A stretch of 7,129 nucleotides of DNA from Bacteroidales bacterium (GTDB lineage: Bacteria; Bacteroidota; Bacteroidia; Bacteroidales; GCA-2748055): contig JAOZLK010000230.1 of the NCBI GenBank assembly GCA_029934875.1, positions 1 to 7,129 on the forward strand, in the 5' to 3' direction. Each line of letters starts with the position of its first letter. The stretch's first letter is position 1. The position numbers and the translations under genes were made by a program. Positions 6,595 to 7,129 of this stretch are shown here, in pieces. Under the pieces are notes generated by a model that saw only the letters and a program-made list of their open reading frames with translations, was not told the DNA's origin and ran no database searches.

Positions 6595-7129
6595 ATGAAA
6601 TATATTCTCATCCTTCCCCTTCTATTTCTTTACCTTAGCTGCGAGGCAGGACCATCAGCAAATGATTCTCTAAACTACATTTTTGAAAGCGGGACGGAAG
6701 GATACAAATGTTTCCGGATTCCGGCCATTGTGACTACCAATACGGGAACTCTTCTGGCATTTGCAGAGGGACGAAAAATTGGATGTTCCGATACCGGAGA
6801 TATCGACCTGGTGATGAAAAGGTCGGAAGACAATGGAAACACCTGGAGCAAACTCATCGTTATCTGGGATGACGGGGACAATGTGTGTGGTAATCCAGCT
6901 CCCGTAGTGGACGAGCAGAGCGGTGCCATTCATCTGCTCAGCACATGGAACCTGGGTAAAGACAAAGAATCGCAGATTATTGCTGGCAGCAGTAAAGATA
7001 GCAGGCGGGTATTTGTGATGAGATCGGATGATGACGGACTGTCATGGACGGATGCTGAGGAGATCACATCATCCGTAAAAAAGGAAAACTGGACCTGGTA
7101 TGCCACCGGTCCCTGCCACGGCATCCAAC
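6595..7129 (+). CDS. GH33 sialidase (exo-alpha-sialidase) lipoprotein, 3' end cut by the window
   Basis: The first 178 codons of an open frame that runs off the right edge. It encodes a sialidase that releases terminal sialic acid from glycoconjugates. The N-terminus is a lipoprotein signal with Cys16 (FLYLSC), so the enzyme is exported and membrane-anchored. The FRIP motif (40-43) supplies the first of the three arginines that bind the sialic acid carboxylate (Arg41). SDTGDIDLV (65-73) contains the aspartate expected to act as acid/base (Asp66). Two Asp-boxes (SxDxGxTW type) are present, SEDNGNTW (77-84) and SDDDGLSW (144-151), spaced as in the six-bladed propeller. ATGPCHGIQ (170-178) is the start of the next conserved block, with Cys where Gly is usual. 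The nucleophilic tyrosine, its glutamate partner and the other two arginines would lie beyond the edge, so activity cannot be confirmed. It begins 11 bases after the GH47 stop and is presumably co-transcribed with it. Confidence 0.93.
   Translation, partial: MKYILILPLLFLYLSCEAGPSANDSLNYIFESGTEGYKCFRIPAIVTTNTGTLLAFAEGRKIGCSDTGDIDLVMKRSEDNGNTWSKLIVIWDDGDNVCGNPAPVVDEQSGAIHLLSTWNLGKDKESQIIAGSSKDSRRVFVMRSDDDGLSWTDAEEITSSVKKENWTWYATGPCHGIQ

Noticed and set aside
6670..7124. Minus-strand open frames at the right end of the window, which at first look like the only genes there.
   Set aside because: The plus strand carries an uninterrupted sialidase frame from 6595 to the edge with a signal peptide, FRIP motif and two Asp-boxes; the minus-strand frames are its shadows.

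Overview
The window looks like a chromosomal segment of a Bacteroidota bacterium, probably an environmental or marine-type polysaccharide and glycoprotein degrader. The evidence is a DUF1501 protein ending in a type IX secretion (T9SS) type A sorting domain, a PorT-like outer-membrane beta-barrel protein, three lipoproteins with Bacteroidota-style signal peptides, and start sites without clear Shine-Dalgarno sequences. I cannot name a genus. Gene density is very high: no gap exceeds about 120 bases, and I see no RNA genes, insertion sequences, CRISPR arrays or long repeats.

Left part, plus strand (1-1668): the last few codons of an upstream gene, probably a DUF1800 protein, are followed 7 bases later by a complete DUF1501 gene. 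That protein has both a twin-arginine-type N-terminus and a T9SS C-terminal domain. It converges on the next gene with only 5 bases between the stop codons.

Middle part, minus strand (1674-5213): read in the direction of transcription, there is a DUF1846 (UPF0371) protein, a small outer-membrane beta-barrel protein and a lipoprotein of unknown function. The last two are nearly contiguous and are very likely co-transcribed as a cell-envelope pair. The DUF1846 gene is 59 bases upstream of the barrel gene and may or may not share its transcript.

Right part, plus strand (5333 to the window edge): after a 119-base divergent promoter region come a lipoprotein of glycoside hydrolase family 47 (class I alpha-1,2-mannosidase) and, 11 bases later, a lipoprotein sialidase of family GH33, cut by the window edge. 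GH47 is best known from eukaryotic N-glycan processing and EDEM proteins, and it is sparse in bacteria. The copy here keeps all the acidic residues and the calcium-binding threonine expected for catalysis. An exported GH47 beside an exported sialidase suggests the start of an operon that harvests eukaryotic glycoprotein glycans and continues past the right edge. This pair is the most interesting content of the window. The other genes are ordinary Bacteroidota genes, some of unknown function.
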